21,690 nt of DNA from JBBQIY01 sp964618405 (GTDB lineage Bacteria > Verrucomicrobiota > Kiritimatiellia > RFP12 > UBA3636): assembly GCA_964618405.1 (NCBI GenBank), contig CAZUAY010000023.1, positions 1-21,690 on the forward strand. Reading direction: 5' to 3'. The notes beneath the pieces were generated by a model. The model did not search any database, was not told the DNA's origin, and worked only from the letters and a program-made list of their open reading frames with translations. Positions within the stretch are counted from its first letter, which is position 1; each line of letters begins with the position of its first letter. Below are positions 6,529-14,715 of the stretch, one piece after another. The translations under genes and the position numbers were made by a program.

Positions 6529-8367
6529 ATGACAAACGGCGGTCCAGAAACACAGCAACACGTTTCTGATGGCGTTGCACATGCGACGTTGTCAGCAGTG
6601 GCTTGCCTTGGTGAGAACGGCAAATTGTCTATCATCCTGCCGGCGTACAATCTCGGTACGTGTATTTTTGATAACATCCTTGCTGTTTACAAAATTTTTA
6701 ATAGTCGCATTGATTTTGAAATTGTACCGGTCGACGATGGAAGTCAGGACAATACGGCGGCTGAAATTCGTCGTGCGGCTACTGTTCTGAGCGGAGTGGT
6801 GAAGCCCGTCTTTGCAGAGCAGAATGCGGGGAAGGGGGCAGCCCTTGCGAGTGGGTTCTCCAAATCGTTAGGCTCGCATATCTTGCTTCTCGATGCTGAT
6901 CTTGATTTAAATCCTAATTATATCTGGCGCTTCTTCGATATCATGAAGCAAGAGGGAGCGGATATCGTTATTGGCTCCAAAATGCATCCCGATTCGAAAA
7001 TTGACTACCCTTGGCGGCGCCGGCTCGCCAGTACGGTCTATTATGGGATTGTCAAATTACTAGTAGGACTTCCGGTGCATGATACCCAGACGGGGATGAA
7101 GCTTTTCCGTCGCGAGGCACTCGACTACGCTTTCTCCCGCATGTTGGCGAAACGATTTGCCTTTGATCTTGAAGTGCTCTCCATCGCCGCACAGAAGGGC
7201 TACAAGGCGGTCGAGGCACCCGTAGAACTTGATTTTGGCAATAAGACAGGATCCTTGACGCTGAGCAATATCCGTCAAGTGATGACCGATACGCTTGCCA
7301 TTTTTTATCGTCTTCGCGTCCTTCGCTATTATAAAACCTTGGAACCGCATGATATGCCGAGCGTTCTGCCCAGAGTTTCCGCAGTTATCGCGTGTCCCGG
7401 AGCCTCGCCATGTCTGGACGAATGCCTTCACGGGCTCGAACGGCAACGCTGGCCTGATCTTGAAGTCATTATCCTCCCGGATGAGCCTACGGGCAGAACA
7501 TGGCCAGCTTTCGTGCGTGAATACCCCACAGGCAAAGTTCGTCCAGCGGAGAAGCGAAACCTCGGCATTCAACAAGCGACGGGATCAATCGTGGCGTTTA
7601 TCGACGACGATGCTTGCCCGTTGGAGGGCTGGCTTTCCCATGCCATTCCCTATTTCTCCAATCCTGCCATTGGTGCTGTAGGCGGTCCTGCGATTACGCC
7701 ACCCTCAGATTCGTACCTGTCAGCAATCGGTGGCCGTGTCTATGCCTCGCTTTTGGTGTCGGGGGCGTATCGCCGACGTTATAGGCCGACGCGTGTCTGC
7801 GACGAGGAAGATCTCCCGAGCTGCAACCTGCTCGTTCGCAAATCGCTTCTCGATACGATCGGTGGGTTCGACGTGAACTACTGGCCTGGCGAGGATACGA
7901 TTCTTTGCCTCCGTATTGTCCATGAAATGGGCAAACGGCTTGTCTACGATCCGCGCGTCGTCGTGACCCACCATCGGCGACCTCTCTTCGGCCCGCACAT
8001 CCGGCAAGTGGCGCGCTACGCCAAGCATCGTGGTTTCTTCGCGCGGAGATTTCCTGAAACCTCGTTCAAAGTGTCTTACATGATACCGAGCTTATTCGTC
8101 ATGGGCGTCGTTGTTGGCATACCGCTCTCCTTTGCTCATCCGCTTTTGCGTGCTGCCTATCTCGGTGTCTTGGCTACGTATCTTGCGCTGACGTGTATTT
8201 CGTCGATCTCCCTCCGATCGCCTCTGACTTGGCTGACAACGTGGGCCGGTGTTGTGGTGACGCATTTCACGTATGGCACTTGCTTTATTGGCGGTCTCTT
8301 GTCTCGTGATATGGCGAGAGAAGTTCGCCCTTTTGATCATCATTCGGACCAAGTGACTATTCCATGA
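6529..8367 (+). CDS. Double-domain family 2 glycosyltransferase with C-terminal membrane segments
   Basis: The 612-residue product joins two GT-A (GT2) domains. Domain 1 (about 33-265) resembles dolichol/polyprenyl-phosphate sugar transferases: LSIILPAYN, VDDGSQDNT, the DAD metal motif (122-124), and DTQTGMKLFRR. Domain 2 (about 283-515) has AEKRNLGIQQATG, the DDD metal motif (359-361) and PGED (453-456), where a catalytic base is expected. Hydrophobic segments follow at about 517-535, 541-560 and 572-592, so it is membrane-anchored. Expected role: building or decorating a lipid-linked or exported glycan. The ATG has no ribosome binding site but a strong promoter lies just upstream. It overlaps the radical SAM gene by 4 bp (ATGA), indicating translational coupling. 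The sugar donors and acceptor are unknown. Confidence 0.85.
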   Translation: MTNGGPETQQHVSDGVAHATLSAVACLGENGKLSIILPAYNLGTCIFDNILAVYKIFNSRIDFEIVPVDDGSQDNTAAEIRRAATVLSGVVKPVFAEQNAGKGAALASGFSKSLGSHILLLDADLDLNPNYIWRFFDIMKQEGADIVIGSKMHPDSKIDYPWRRRLASTVYYGIVKLLVGLPVHDTQTGMKLFRREALDYAFSRMLAKRFAFDLEVLSIAAQKGYKAVEAPVELDFGNKTGSLTLSNIRQVMTDTLAIFYRLRVLRYYKTLEPHDMPSVLPRVSAVIACPGASPCLDECLHGLERQRWPDLEVIILPDEPTGRTWPAFVREYPTGKVRPAEKRNLGIQQATGSIVAFIDDDACPLEGWLSHAIPYFSNPAIGAVGGPAITPPSDSYLSAIGGRVYASLLVSGAYRRRYRPTRVCDEEDLPSCNLLVRKSLLDTIGGFDVNYWPGEDTILCLRIVHEMGKRLVYDPRVVVTHHRRPLFGPHIRQVARYAKHRGFFARRFPETSFKVSYMIPSLFVMGVVVGIPLSFAHPLLRAAYLGVLATYLALTCISSISLRSPLTWLTTWAGVVVTHFTYGTCFIGGLLSRDMAREVRPFDHHSDQVTIP

Positions 8368-9836
8368 AAATACTTGTCGGCTACGCGCCGCTTCATTCGC
8401 CAAAAGGCGTGCCGCTTCTTTCTCAGAATCGTCAGTTCCAGTGGTTCAGCAAACCGACCTACGTCTATCCGATGGTTCCAGCATCGGCAGCTACCCTGCT
8501 GAAGAGCGAAGGCCACGATGTGTATTGGGTTGATGGCATTGCCGAGGAGTTGACGGACGAGGCGTTTGACAACCGATACCGAGAAATCGATGCCGCATTA
8601 TTTTTGCTAGAAACCAAGACACCCGTTGTGAAACAGACGTGGCAGGTCGTGGACCGCTTGAAGAAGCTGCTTCCTTCATGCAAGATTGTGCTCTGTGGCG
8701 ATCATGTTACCGCGCTCCCCGAGGAATCACTTCAGAATTGCCAAGTGGATTACATTTTGTGTGGAGGGGACTACGACTTTTCGTTGAGCGGTCTTGTGCG
8801 GCACCTCGAATCGGGCGTCGCTATGCCTAGCGGAATCTGGTGGCGAGGAGAGGTCGGGGGACTTGAGTCGAGTGGACCTTTTAATCTTTCAGCTAACAAG
8901 CTCGATAACCTGCCCCCCATCGACCGCGAGCTCACACGCTGGAAGCTTTACTGTCGCGAAAACGGCAATTTCCGTAGCACGCCCGGCACCTATACTATGG
9001 CGGGGCGTGATTGCTGGTGGGGAAAGTGCCATTTCTGCTCTTGGACAACGCTTTATCCTGGTTGGCGTGTCCGTTCAGCGGAAAAAGTCTTGGATGAAGT
9101 TGGCGATATTATTACGCGCTATGGCGTGAAGGAAATTTTTGACGATTCGGGTTGTTTTCCCGCTGGAGAGTGGCTCCGAACGTTTTGTGAAGGCATGATT
9201 GCACGCGGTTACCACAAACGCGTCGTCATGGGATGCAACATGATTCCCGGTGTCTTGACTCAGGAGCAGTATCAGTTGATGGCGAAGGCCGGCTTCCGCT
9301 TTGTGTTGTTCGGGCTTGAATCCGCATCGGATGCGACGCTCGATAGAATTGCCAAGTGCCCAGCCTCCAAGAAGGTTGCCGAGTCGATGCAGATGGCTCT
9401 TCTCGCTGGGTTGCGCCCACACGTCACCTGCATGGTGGGGTATCCGTGGGAGACACTTGAGGAGGCGAAGGCGACGGTAGCGTTGACCCGTTCCCTCTTC
9501 AACAAGGGGTGGATTGATACCTTGCAAGGCACGATTGTCATTCCGTATCCGGGCACCCCCTTGTTCAAGCAGTGCAAAGAAAATGATTGGTTGCGCACGG
9601 AAGATTGGGATCGTTACGACATGCGCGAACCGATTATGAAGACGGATATTCCTGACGACGTCATGCTGGCCTTGATTCGCGGACTTTATACGTCTTTCCT
9701 GACGCCCCGATTCATAATGAGGCAACTGCTCTCCATCCGCAAGTTTTCCGACATCGTGTTCCTGTGGCGGGCGGGTCTACGGGTACTCGGACATTTATTT
9801 GATTTTCATGGACACGCGCGGCGAAAAATGTCATAA
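8364..9836 (+). CDS. B12-binding-type radical SAM protein
   Basis: The 490-residue product has an N-terminal Rossmann-like region (about 1-155) of the cobalamin-binding type, followed by a radical SAM TIM-barrel (about 205-420). The cluster motif is C217-WWGK-C222-HF-C225, CX4CX2C rather than the classical CX3CX2C. Further family-like signs are FDDSGCFP (259-266), FGLES and the GYPWETLEEA segment. The DxHxxG base-off cobalamin motif is absent; the corresponding loop reads VDGIAEEL, so cobalamin binding, if any, is probably base-on or lost. Such proteins methylate or rearrange unactivated carbons in lipids, tetrapyrroles, natural products or peptides. Co-transcription with the glycosyltransferase points to modification of a lipid or glycan, which is inference. 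Confidence 0.85.
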   Translation: MKILVGYAPLHSPKGVPLLSQNRQFQWFSKPTYVYPMVPASAATLLKSEGHDVYWVDGIAEELTDEAFDNRYREIDAALFLLETKTPVVKQTWQVVDRLKKLLPSCKIVLCGDHVTALPEESLQNCQVDYILCGGDYDFSLSGLVRHLESGVAMPSGIWWRGEVGGLESSGPFNLSANKLDNLPPIDRELTRWKLYCRENGNFRSTPGTYTMAGRDCWWGKCHFCSWTTLYPGWRVRSAEKVLDEVGDIITRYGVKEIFDDSGCFPAGEWLRTFCEGMIARGYHKRVVMGCNMIPGVLTQEQYQLMAKAGFRFVLFGLESASDATLDRIAKCPASKKVAESMQMALLAGLRPHVTCMVGYPWETLEEAKATVALTRSLFNKGWIDTLQGTIVIPYPGTPLFKQCKENDWLRTEDWDRYDMREPIMKTDIPDDVMLALIRGLYTSFLTPRFIMRQLLSIRKFSDIVFLWRAGLRVLGHLFDFHGHARRKMS

Positions 9837-9934
9837 TTTTTGTCACCTGCATTCGTTTTGCCGTATTCCGAGCAGGTCTGTTCAAGGTCTATTCTAGGAT
9901 CGATTGAACAAAAAGAAACAAGGCATGCCTTACC

Positions 9935-10420
9935 GTGAACGATCAACTTAAAGAACTGTCAATCCTGCTGTCGACTAGTATTTTTGTCCCAGTTATGAAG
10001 GCCTCTGATAAAGCGAGTATTCTTGCAGAGCTCTCCGACCTTCTTGTTGAAAGCGACAAAATTAGAGCGGAAGATCGCGACTCCATTTTATCGGCTTTAG
10101 TGGATCGTGAATCCAAGATGTCGACTGGGATGCAGTACGGCGTGGCAATTCCGCATGCAAAAACGGATTTGGTAAAAACGCTTGTGACGACGATTGCCAT
10201 TTCACCTGAAGGCGTTGAATTTGGTTCGCTAGACGGTGCGCCCACAACAATTTTTGTGACGACGCTCAGTCCTCGTTCCGACGCAAATTCACACATCAAA
10301 TTTTTGGCTGAAGTGAGTCGGCAGCTTTCGAGCCGTCGCGTTCGCGAACAATTGCTCGCTGCCAAGACAAACGAAGATATGGTGAATGCGATCTGCGGCA
10401 CTCGAGATACTGATTCATGA
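9935..10420 (+). CDS. ptsN: PTS EIIA-Ntr-like protein (PtsN family)
   Basis: The 161-residue product is a fructose/mannitol-type EIIA domain. The phosphorylatable His is His74 in GVAIPHAKTD, with the expected preceding and following context (SALVDRESKMSTGMQYG and GVEFGSLDGAP). PtsN-type proteins usually regulate potassium and nitrogen/carbon metabolism rather than transport sugar, and no EIIB, EIIC or HPr gene is nearby. The start is GTG at 9935; an ATG at 9998 would remove the first helix of the domain. Ribosome binding site is weak. It follows the radical SAM gene by 98 bp, so it probably has its own promoter. Confidence 0.8.
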   Translation: MNDQLKELSILLSTSIFVPVMKASDKASILAELSDLLVESDKIRAEDRDSILSALVDRESKMSTGMQYGVAIPHAKTDLVKTLVTTIAISPEGVEFGSLDGAPTTIFVTTLSPRSDANSHIKFLAEVSRQLSSRRVREQLLAAKTNEDMVNAICGTRDTDS

Positions 10421-10430
10421 AAAAAAATAG

Positions 10431-10745
10431 CAATCTGCTCATTTTCTTAAAGGTGCACCTGCTCTGCCGAAGCTTGACAAGCCGATGGTGAAAGATAATA
10501 GTCTCTCAGCAGACATTCTCCAAGAAGGAAAAGGGATCATCAAAGCTGTGTTTTCTTACACGATTGACCGGGCGGAGGAAAAAACGCATAAACGAATTTG
10601 GAAAACTGTCCCCGCGAGCATCAGCGGAAAGGTAGTTTCTGCAGAACTTCCCCCCGATACTTTTCAATGCTTCCTTTCCGTTTACGATGAAGAAACTCCG
10701 CAGAACGACTGTTGCGGCTCCAGCGATCTTGTCATCTTGAACTAG
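10431..10745 (+). pseudogene. 3' remnant of an esterase/hydrolase-like gene
   Basis: The frame is open from after the TAG at 10428-10430 to TAG 10743-10745, with an ATG only at 10485. Before the ATG it reads HFLKGAPALPKLDKP, which is reminiscent of the segment near the end of alpha/beta-hydrolase or acetyl-xylan-esterase-like proteins that precedes a final beta-rich domain; the remainder (WKTVPASISGKVVSAELP, SSDLVIL) fits a C-terminal beta-sandwich. No catalytic region remains. It starts 10 bp after the ptsN stop, so a deletion probably fused the two. A short genuine protein from the ATG cannot be excluded. Confidence 0.45.
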
Positions 10746-10760
10746 ACTCGTCCTAGGAGT

Positions 10761-10900
10761 CAAGCCGCTGCGCAGCATCGCCGCGAAAAAACGATAGGGT
10801 AATCTTTTGAATACGTCTGATTGGGAGAATTTAATCTGGAAATCATCTGCCTGTGAAGGAACGGTAGACAGGGGACTCGAGAAGTGCGTAGTGAGAAGTG
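10761..10900. repeat. Cluster of dispersed repeat words (matches at 21020-21154 and 21412-21426)
   Basis: Segment 10761-10810 resembles 21020-21069 (shared core CCGCGAAAAAACGAT, then GGGTAA and CTTTTG). Segment 10847-10871 resembles 21132-21154 (CTGCCTGTG, then AGGAACGG, then AGAC). GAGAAGTGCGTAGTG (10879-10893) occurs inverted at 21412-21426. The stretch 10746-11119 holds no convincing gene. Confidence 0.75.
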
Positions 10901-11119
10901 CGGAGTTTCCGCTGGGGACACCCCAGGCCCCGTTTATTCTGGCTGAGTCTTGTTGTGATTTGATGCTCTTTGAATATCTGCTACACTATTTCAATTTCGG
11001 GCAGCTGTTCATCGAGGGTGGAACTCAATTTAGTTGAATCCCAACCGAAACCCAGAGTCGGCCCCAGAATCATGTCTGCGAAATCGGCTTGACGGAACCG
11101 CCGAACTGGGATATTCTGT

Positions 11120-11146
11120 TTGAAATTTATCGAGTTACAGTTTCAA
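11120..11146. promoter_or_regulatory. Possible autoregulatory operator of the TetR gene
   Basis: TTGAAA (11120-11125) and TTTCAA (11141-11146) form an inverted repeat with a 15-bp spacer, 46 bp before the TetR-family start codon. TetR proteins commonly bind palindromes in their own promoters. The symmetry is short and could be chance. Confidence 0.3.
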
Positions 11147-11192
11147 TTGGCTGTTTTCATCCAAGGCAAAGCCATCGGCATAAGGGAGGCGC

Positions 11193-11849
11193 ATGAACAC
11201 AACGAGAGACGACGCGAAAACGCTGCCGACCTACTGGCAGATTCTTGATGCAGCAAAGGAGCTTTTTGCCAAAAACGGCTTCCGTGACACGACGATACGA
11301 ATGATTTCGCAAAAGGCGAAAGTCAATGGTGCGTCTGTAAACTATTACTTCAGATCGAAGGCTGCACTTTACGAAGCGATTTTCAATGAAGCATTTGAAA
11401 AAATTGGTAAACCGATGACAGGGATTGCTTCTACCGTTGTGGATCAAAAGACGTGGGAATCTGCTGTTGATTCTTGGGTGAGCTTCATGCTCAACCTGTT
11501 TATGAAAGACGATCCTGACGTATCGCTCCTCCGTCTTCTGATCGCTCGCGAACGAAGCATGCCCACCCAGTCGTGCACGGAACTGTTCAACGACTTCTTT
11601 AATCCCATTGTTTTGACATTCCGGAAACTCATCAAAATGGCGATGCCTGAGGCTTCTGAGGAAGAAGTGCAGTGTACTTATGTTTCTTTCCTTGGCCAGT
11701 GTACCAGTTTCATGCATCGCGATCCGCCGTGGGATAAAATTGTAATTTGTCAGGCCCTTACGCGTCATAAATGGATCCAGATGATGCGGAAGCAGATCAC
11801 CGGTAATATTTTTGCGAGGCTTTCCTTCAAATCAAGCGCAATCTATTGA
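11193..11849 (+). CDS. TetR/AcrR-family regulator, CecR-like
   Basis: The 218-residue product has an N-terminal TetR helix-turn-helix (about 14-60): ILDAAKELFAKNGFRDTTIRMIS, then VNGASVNYYFRSKAALYEAIF, with the recognition-helix N-Y-Y-F signature. The C-terminal domain resembles the CecR (YbiH)/DUF1956 type (LIARERSMPTQ and the long helix after it). Such proteins are usually ligand-released repressors of efflux or stress genes next to them. Here the next genes are housekeeping, so it may regulate itself only. AAGGGAGG lies 5-12 bases before the ATG, a strong ribosome binding site. A possible operator is noted at 11120-11146. Segment 11850-12062 downstream holds no gene; it has a small hairpin (CCGTG-CAGA-CACGG) and a weak terminator-like stretch ending GGCTTTTTT, neither certain. 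Confidence 0.85.
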   Translation: MNTTRDDAKTLPTYWQILDAAKELFAKNGFRDTTIRMISQKAKVNGASVNYYFRSKAALYEAIFNEAFEKIGKPMTGIASTVVDQKTWESAVDSWVSFMLNLFMKDDPDVSLLRLLIARERSMPTQSCTELFNDFFNPIVLTFRKLIKMAMPEASEEEVQCTYVSFLGQCTSFMHRDPPWDKIVICQALTRHKWIQMMRKQITGNIFARLSFKSSAIY

Positions 11850-12062
11850 TGGGATGTAGCGTTGATAGGGCCGTGCAGACACGGAACGATCCCGATATCG
11901 GTGTGGCTTTTTTCGGACGTGCGTACAAACCGTCGTGTCGGATAGGATAAAAACTACGATCTGAGGTTTATTTGCATAGCCTCGTTTCTTTACACGCTTA
12001 CTGATTGGTTTTTGAGACACCGAAACTACTGGCGAAAACTATTGGTTTATTCGGGCGCTCGA

Positions 12063-12076
12063 TTATTGTACAATAA
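12063..12076. promoter_or_regulatory. Perfect 14-bp palindrome before trpS
   Basis: TTATTGTACAATAA (12063-12076) equals its own reverse complement and overlaps a possible -10 box, TACAAT (12069-12074). It lies 46 bp before the trpS ATG. A dimeric regulator site is plausible. No leader peptide rich in Trp codons and no T-box-like structure was seen. Confidence 0.4.
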
Positions 12077-12122
12077 AAAGGTTTTACAACAGCGGCCTTC
12101 AGCAAGACAGAAAGTGCAATTT

Positions 12123-13085
12123 ATGAGAGTCCTTTCAGGCATCCAACCCTCCGGCAAATTACATCTTGGCAATTATTTCGGCATGATGAAGCAATGCGTC
12201 GACCTTCAAAAGAAGGGTGACGTATTTGTGTTCATCGCCAACTATCATGCCCTCACCACCGTGTCGGATCCCGACCGTTTACGACAGGACACGAAAGACG
12301 TGGCGCTGGACTTCCTCGCCTGTGGCCTTGATCCCGAGCATACCATCTTTTTCCGGCAAAGCGATGTACCTGAAGTACAGGAACTGACGTGGCTTCTTTC
12401 GACGGTGTGCCCCATGGGGCTATTGGAACGTTGCCACTCCTACAAGGACAAGATCGCTCATGGCAAAGAAGCCACGCACGCACTCTTCGCCTACCCCGTG
12501 CTCATGGCCGCTGATATTCTGCTCTACCAGTCCGATATCGTGCCAGTCGGCAAAGACCAGAAGCAGCATCTTGAGGTCGCACGCGATCTGGCGATCAAGT
12601 TTAATCTAAAGTTTGGCGAAACGTTTAAGGTTCCCGAGCCTTTCATTCCTGAGGAAGTGGCCATCATACCCGGCACTGATGGACAAAAGATGTCCAAGTC
12701 GTACGGCAATACGATCGAACTCTCCGCCTCGCCGAAAGCCATCAAGGCCGCCATCATGTCCATTGTTACCGATTCAACGCCACTCGAAGATCCCAAAGAT
12801 CCCGAAACGTGTACGGTCTACAACATCTACAAGCTTGTCGCGACACCCGAAAAAGTTGTGGAAATGGCGCAGAACCTCCGTGCAGGTGGCTATGGGTATG
12901 GTCATGCCAAGAAGGCCCTGCTCGAAAGTTTTATAGAACGCTTCGCTGACTTCCGAGAACGCCGGGCAGCCCTTGAGGCCGATCCTGCCGCCGTAGAAAA
13001 GATTCTCCTCGATGGCGCGGAGCGCGCGCGCGTCGAAGCACGCAAGACGCTTACGCTGGCTCGCAAAGCCGTGGGGCTCGAATAA
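12123..13085 (+). CDS. trpS: Tryptophanyl-tRNA synthetase
   Basis: The class I aminoacyl-tRNA synthetase charges tRNA-Trp. It shows the ATP-binding HIGH-type motif in GIQPSGKLHLGNYFG (about 6-20) and KMSKS (189-193) in GTDGQKMSKSYGNTI. The length, 320 residues, fits bacterial TrpRS (about 325-340). The frame is open to a TTG at 12012, but the family begins at MRVLSGIQPSG, so ATG 12123 is chosen. Its stop is followed after 3 bp by scpA, so the two are probably co-transcribed. Cytoplasmic. Confidence 0.96.
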   Translation: MRVLSGIQPSGKLHLGNYFGMMKQCVDLQKKGDVFVFIANYHALTTVSDPDRLRQDTKDVALDFLACGLDPEHTIFFRQSDVPEVQELTWLLSTVCPMGLLERCHSYKDKIAHGKEATHALFAYPVLMAADILLYQSDIVPVGKDQKQHLEVARDLAIKFNLKFGETFKVPEPFIPEEVAIIPGTDGQKMSKSYGNTIELSASPKAIKAAIMSIVTDSTPLEDPKDPETCTVYNIYKLVATPEKVVEMAQNLRAGGYGYGHAKKALLESFIERFADFRERRAALEADPAAVEKILLDGAERARVEARKTLTLARKAVGLE

Positions 13086-13088
13086 GAA

Positions 13089-13898
13089 ATGCAACAGCAA
13101 CTCCTGCCCGACGACTACAAGGTCAATCTCGAAGTTTTCGAGGGACCGCTCGATCTCCTGCTCTATTTGATCCGGAAGGACGAGCTCGACATCTATGACA
13201 TTCCGATCGACCGGATTACCGAGCAGTACACGGATTACATCGGGGTCATGAAAATCCTCGACCTCAATATGGCCGGCGAGTTCATCGTTATGGCCGCCAC
13301 ACTCTCCCTGATCAAAAGCCGAATGCTCCTGCCTATTGAAGATCAAGGCGATGGCGAAGACGTGGAAGAGGAAGGCAGAGATCCTCGCTGGGATCTTGTC
13401 AAACAGCTCGTTGCCTATAAAAAATACAAAGACGCGGCCGACGAGTTATTGCAACGTGAGCTCAACCAGCAAAACGTCTTCTCCCCTTCCGAACTTCTCG
13501 TTTCCGACGATGACCTGAAAGAAGAGCGCACGCTTGGTGAAATTGGCCTCTTTGACTTAATCGATGCCTTCAACGCAGTTCTCTCACGTGCTGAAGTCGA
13601 ACCCCTCGGCGAACTCGAACCCATCGTCTGGAGCGTGCCCGATAAGATCGACATGATCCTCGAGATCACCTCCACTACAGGTGCCATCCGTTTTTCAAAG
13701 CTGTTCAATGAAAATTCACAGCGCGGCGAAATCATCGTCACCTTTCTCGCCCTCTTGGAGCTGCTAAGGCTCCGCCAAGTTATTATCAGACAAGTATCGC
13801 CTTTTACGGAAATCGAGATTTCGAGAATCGACCCGTCAGACGTCGATGGAATGCCGCCGGCAGTTATTGGAGGGAACGACCATGCAGAACCCTTGTGA
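13089..13898 (+). CDS. scpA: Segregation and condensation protein A (kleisin)
   Basis: This is the kleisin subunit of the Smc-ScpAB condensin, which compacts and separates chromosomes. The N-terminus has the typical VNLEVFEGPLDLLLYLIRKDELDIYDIPI (about 12-40), which binds the Smc neck; a winged-helix C-terminus follows (about 185-255, ending FTEIEISRID). Length 269 residues is normal. A Glu/Asp-rich middle loop (about 83-97) is a usual linker. It lies directly after trpS and overlaps scpB by 17 bp. Confidence 0.95.
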   Translation: MQQQLLPDDYKVNLEVFEGPLDLLLYLIRKDELDIYDIPIDRITEQYTDYIGVMKILDLNMAGEFIVMAATLSLIKSRMLLPIEDQGDGEDVEEEGRDPRWDLVKQLVAYKKYKDAADELLQRELNQQNVFSPSELLVSDDDLKEERTLGEIGLFDLIDAFNAVLSRAEVEPLGELEPIVWSVPDKIDMILEITSTTGAIRFSKLFNENSQRGEIIVTFLALLELLRLRQVIIRQVSPFTEIEISRIDPSDVDGMPPAVIGGNDHAEPL

Positions 13899-14601
13899 TG
13901 AACGCCCGTCGATCCACCGGATCATCTGCGCACTAATTCTCGGAGCCGACCACCCACTGACGCCAGTCGAGATCCAGAAAATCTTGGAAACTGTCGAAGA
14001 GGAAGATCGCCTTGCCGAAGAAACCAGTATCGTAGACGTTTCCGATGATGAGTTGGCAGAGACCCAAGCCGAAGCCGATCGCAGCAACACCTCTTCATCG
14101 GAGACCGCTGGTCCCGAGGCCAAGGCCTCTCCGCCCTCCAGCACGAAGGAAAAGCTAGAACTCAAGCAAGAATCACCAAAAGTTCTCTCGGTATCAGGCG
14201 TCAAAAAGGTGCTTCAAGAAATCCAGAGTCATTTCCATAAACTGGGGCTTGGCATGGCACTGGTTGAAGTCGCCGGAGGCTACCGCTTCCAGACCGCGCC
14301 CGACTGCGGAAAATGGGTTCGCAAGATGCTGAACAAGGGTAAGCCGACGCGACTGACGCGTCCGACCATTGAAACGCTGGCCATCATCGCCTACCGGCAA
14401 CCCGTCGCTCGTTCAGAAATCGAATCGATCCGTGGCGTTTCCGTAGGCCACGTGATTAAAGCCCTGATGGAAATGCAACTCGTACGCATCATCGGGCGAA
14501 GCGATTTACCTGGACGACCCTTCCTTTTCGGCACAACACCCACGTTTCTGGGGCATTTCGGACTGAGCAGCCTCAACGAATTAGAACCCATCAAGAAATA
14601 A
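13882..14601 (+). CDS. scpB: Segregation and condensation protein B
   Basis: This is the partner of ScpA in the Smc condensin. Two winged-helix domains are visible: the N-terminal one (IHRIICALILGADHPLTPVEIQKIL, about 10-35) and the C-terminal one (TRPTIETLAIIAYRQPVARSEIESIRGV, about 155-182; then GRPFLFGTT, the end of the family). Between the first helices and the rest lies a Ser/Glu-rich stretch of about 55 residues (about 45-100) that looks disordered and is longer than in typical ScpB. The chosen start, ATG 13882, has GGAGGG 7-8 bases upstream; an upstream ATG at 13846 lacks one. Length 239 residues. It overlaps the end of scpA, so translation is coupled. Confidence 0.93.
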   Translation: MQNPCDERPSIHRIICALILGADHPLTPVEIQKILETVEEEDRLAEETSIVDVSDDELAETQAEADRSNTSSSETAGPEAKASPPSSTKEKLELKQESPKVLSVSGVKKVLQEIQSHFHKLGLGMALVEVAGGYRFQTAPDCGKWVRKMLNKGKPTRLTRPTIETLAIIAYRQPVARSEIESIRGVSVGHVIKALMEMQLVRIIGRSDLPGRPFLFGTTPTFLGHFGLSSLNELEPIKK

Positions 14602-14715
14602 ACGCACGCTCTATGAAACGCTCATGACGTTTGAACGTAGTGAACAAACTTATTTTCTCTATACAAATAAATTTGCTTCTTGCAATGAAACGATAAATTT
14701 ACTAACGTGACAGCA

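Noticed and set aside
10807..11037. 76-residue frame with a TTG start behind the esterase remnant
   Set aside because: It crosses repeat words and shows no recognisable motif or ribosome binding site.
11850..12062. Possible small RNA or terminator between the TetR gene and trpS
   Set aside because: Only a 5-bp hairpin and a wobble-rich stem before TTTTTT are visible, too weak to call.
14641..14706. Promoter for lysA
   Set aside because: The tract is A+T-rich, and TATACA (14660-14665) has no -35 at an acceptable distance, so no specific call is made.
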